From positions 1 through 5,875 of the forward strand of contig CANQVW010000099.1 of the NCBI GenBank assembly GCA_947627395.1: a stretch of 5,875 nucleotides of DNA, in the 5' to 3' direction. The translations under genes and the position numbers were made by a program. This document shows positions 4,702-5,875 of this stretch, piece by piece. How positions within the stretch are numbered: the stretch's first letter is position 1; each line of letters begins with the position of its first letter. Source of the stretch: an uncultured Bacilli bacterium. Its GTDB lineage: Bacteria; Bacillota_I; Bacilli_A; ML615J-28; CAG-698. The notes under the pieces are model-generated. The model saw only the letters and a list, made by a program, of their open reading frames with translations. It ran no database searches and was not told the DNA's origin.

Positions 4702-5688
4702 TTATTTTTCAAACCGTTGAACAACCTCTTTTAACTTATTTACAATCTTTAGTTGATATGGACATCTAGTTTCACATAGATGACACTCAATACAACTCGA
4801 AGCTGGTACTTTCATTTGGTCATATCGACTTTTTGCCCATTCTTTCAGTTGATATCGCTCGTCATATCCTTCTAGGATAAAACAAGTTGGAATATCAATT
4901 CCAACACTACATGGTTTACAATATCCGCATCTTCTACAAAACTCTTGATTGAGTTTAAGTCTGATTTCTTCGATTCTTTCCAGTTCATCTAAAGTATATT
5001 TTCCTTCTGAAACAGAAGCATTTTCATGAACTTGTCTTTCATTTTCCATCCCCGGAATCACAACACTTATATAAGGATGATTTAAAATGAATTTTAAACC
5101 TAAAGAATAATCTTGAATCGCTCCTCCAGCAAAAGGTTTCATCGCAATAATTCCCATATTTCTTTCATACGCCTTCTTAAAAAGTTCTTCTGCTTGTCGC
5201 TCTAAAAGATTATAAGGAAATTGAATAGTTTCAAATTCATTTGAATCTAAAATGCTCATTAACATTTCTAAACTATGAGAAGTAATCCCAATGTGATGAA
5301 TTTTTCCTTCTCGTTTGGCTTCTTTTAAAGCTTCAAGAGCTCCCTGGTAATCTTCACCTATTTTAAGATTATGACATTGATATAAATCAATATAAGAAGT
5401 GTTTAAAAGTGTTAGACTTTGTTGGATATCTTTTTTCATTTCCTCATACGTTCTTGCCATAGATTTTGTGGCAAGAAAGAACTTTTCTCTTCTACCAACA
5501 AGAGCTTTTCCAAATAAAGATTCACTGGTTGTATAACCCCTTGCCGTATCAATAAAATTCATATGATGTTCTTCCATAGCATCAATGATTTTTTTTGCAT
5601 CTTCTAAAGTGGCTCTTTGAATAGGAATTCCTCCACAACCTATCCTAGAGACGATACAATTGGTTTTCCCTAATCTATTTTGTTTCAT
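4702..5688 (-). CDS. Aldo/keto reductase with C-terminal [4Fe-4S] ferredoxin-like domain
   Basis: This 328-residue protein joins two parts. Residues 1-245 form an aldo/keto reductase barrel with the catalytic tetrad D47 and Y52 (in FIDTARGY), K75 (ATKS) and H106 (QCHN). The GI-SH-motif strand at about 134-138 and IPG at 211-213 are in place. Residues 251-309 hold eight cysteines: CxxCxxCxxC (251, 254, 257, 260) and CxxCxxCxxxCP (299, 302, 305, 309), the latter a classic iron-sulfur pattern. Such fusions occur in anaerobes as putative NAD(P)H/ferredoxin-linked oxidoreductases; the substrate is unknown. Start: ATG at 5688 is preferred because AGGTG lies five bases upstream, although the adjacent ATG (5691) is possible. 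The longer frame from the TTG at 5709 would overlap the upstream gene. The gap to that gene is eight bases, so they are probably cotranscribed. Confidence 0.92.
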   Translation of the reverse strand: MKQNRLGKTNCIVSRIGCGGIPIQRATLEDAKKIIDAMEEHHMNFIDTARGYTTSESLFGKALVGRREKFFLATKSMARTYEEMKKDIQQSLTLLNTSYIDLYQCHNLKIGEDYQGALEALKEAKREGKIHHIGITSHSLEMLMSILDSNEFETIQFPYNLLERQAEELFKKAYERNMGIIAMKPFAGGAIQDYSLGLKFILNHPYISVVIPGMENERQVHENASVSEGKYTLDELERIEEIRLKLNQEFCRRCGYCKPCSVGIDIPTCFILEGYDERYQLKEWAKSRYDQMKVPASSCIECHLCETRCPYQLKIVNKLKEVVQRFEK

Positions 5689-5696
5689 CATATCAC

Positions 5697-5875
5697 CTAC
5701 CATTTCCAAGGTTCATGGATTTCGACTGAAAAAGAAGAAAGTGTTTTGGGATGCAAAAAGGTCATTTTTCTGCAATGAAGCAATAAGCGCTCTTCCTCTT
5801 TTTTTCCATATAATTTGTCCCCAACAATCGGATGATGAAGGGATGCCATATGAACACGAATTTGATGTTTTCTTC
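5697..5875 (-). CDS. RluA/RluD-family pseudouridine synthase, C-terminal fragment
   Basis: The gene runs in from the right edge. 58 codons and the TAG stop are visible, preceded by two bases of a split codon. The fragment begins [20 protein letters not shown] and continues LYG, the well-conserved motif near the C-terminus of RluA-type 23S rRNA uridine isomerases. There a single strand and helix pack against the active site; the catalytic Asp lies outside the window. A second segment, ERLLLHC (28-34), and LHPKT (40-44) also fit the family, and it ends HEPWKW. It cannot be assigned to RluD or another paralogue from this piece. Its stop codon forms part of the ribosome binding site of the reductase gene. 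Confidence 0.9.
   Translation of the reverse strand, partial: RKHQIRVHMASLHHPIVGDKLYGKKEEERLLLHCRKMTFLHPKTLSSFSVEIHEPWKW

Noticed and set aside
5689..5709. Longer reductase start at TTG 5709 or ATG 5703
   Set aside because: Both overlap the pseudouridine synthase end and lack a well-spaced ribosome binding site. The TAGGTGAT just before the ATG pair at 5691/5688 fits better.

Overview
The window is AT-rich and has strong AGGAGG-type ribosome binding sites, closely packed genes and U-tract terminators, which points to a low-GC Firmicute. A tiny YjcZ-type sporulation protein suggests a spore former, and an iron-sulfur aldo/keto reductase suggests an anaerobe. I would guess a gut Erysipelotrichia/Bacilli-type organism; no rRNA or marker gene allows a firmer placement. 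All but one of the genes lie on the minus strand, so they are read from right to left.

Right edge (4702-5875). The C-terminal end of an RluA/RluD-family pseudouridine synthase enters from outside the window. Eight bases after its stop comes an aldo/keto reductase with a C-terminal cysteine-rich [4Fe-4S] domain. The reductase's ribosome binding site overlaps the synthase stop codon.

Middle (1017-4701). A 178-base gap holds an extended -10 promoter, an 8-bp hairpin and a strong terminator whose tip looks like a tRNA T-arm. Together these could be a small RNA of about 70 nt, although the terminator may simply end the reductase transcript. After it comes a second extended -10 promoter, followed by five tightly packed genes: two half-size chromate-family (CHR) transporter subunits that overlap by ATGA, the KtrB potassium channel subunit, its regulator KtrA, and a zinc-ribbon protein with two membrane helices. 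Gaps are -4, 17, 9 and 11 bases, so this is almost certainly one operon. It links a CHR anion transporter to potassium uptake.

Left part (1-1004). Two genes are divergently transcribed from a 148-base gap. One is a GTG-started 109-residue conserved-looking hypothetical (+). The other is a 48-residue Cys-rich YjcZ-type tiny membrane protein (-). Both have -10 elements of the CATANNNTA form typical of mother-cell sporulation sigma factors. Beyond the tiny gene's terminator lie a possible 55-residue Lys-rich protein (-), a pair of hairpins ending in a U-tract, and a possible leftward promoter at the edge.

The best candidates for something undescribed are the T-arm-tipped RNA upstream of the CHR/Ktr operon, the CHR-Ktr-zinc-ribbon linkage, and the divergent sporulation-like pair with its small downstream ORF.
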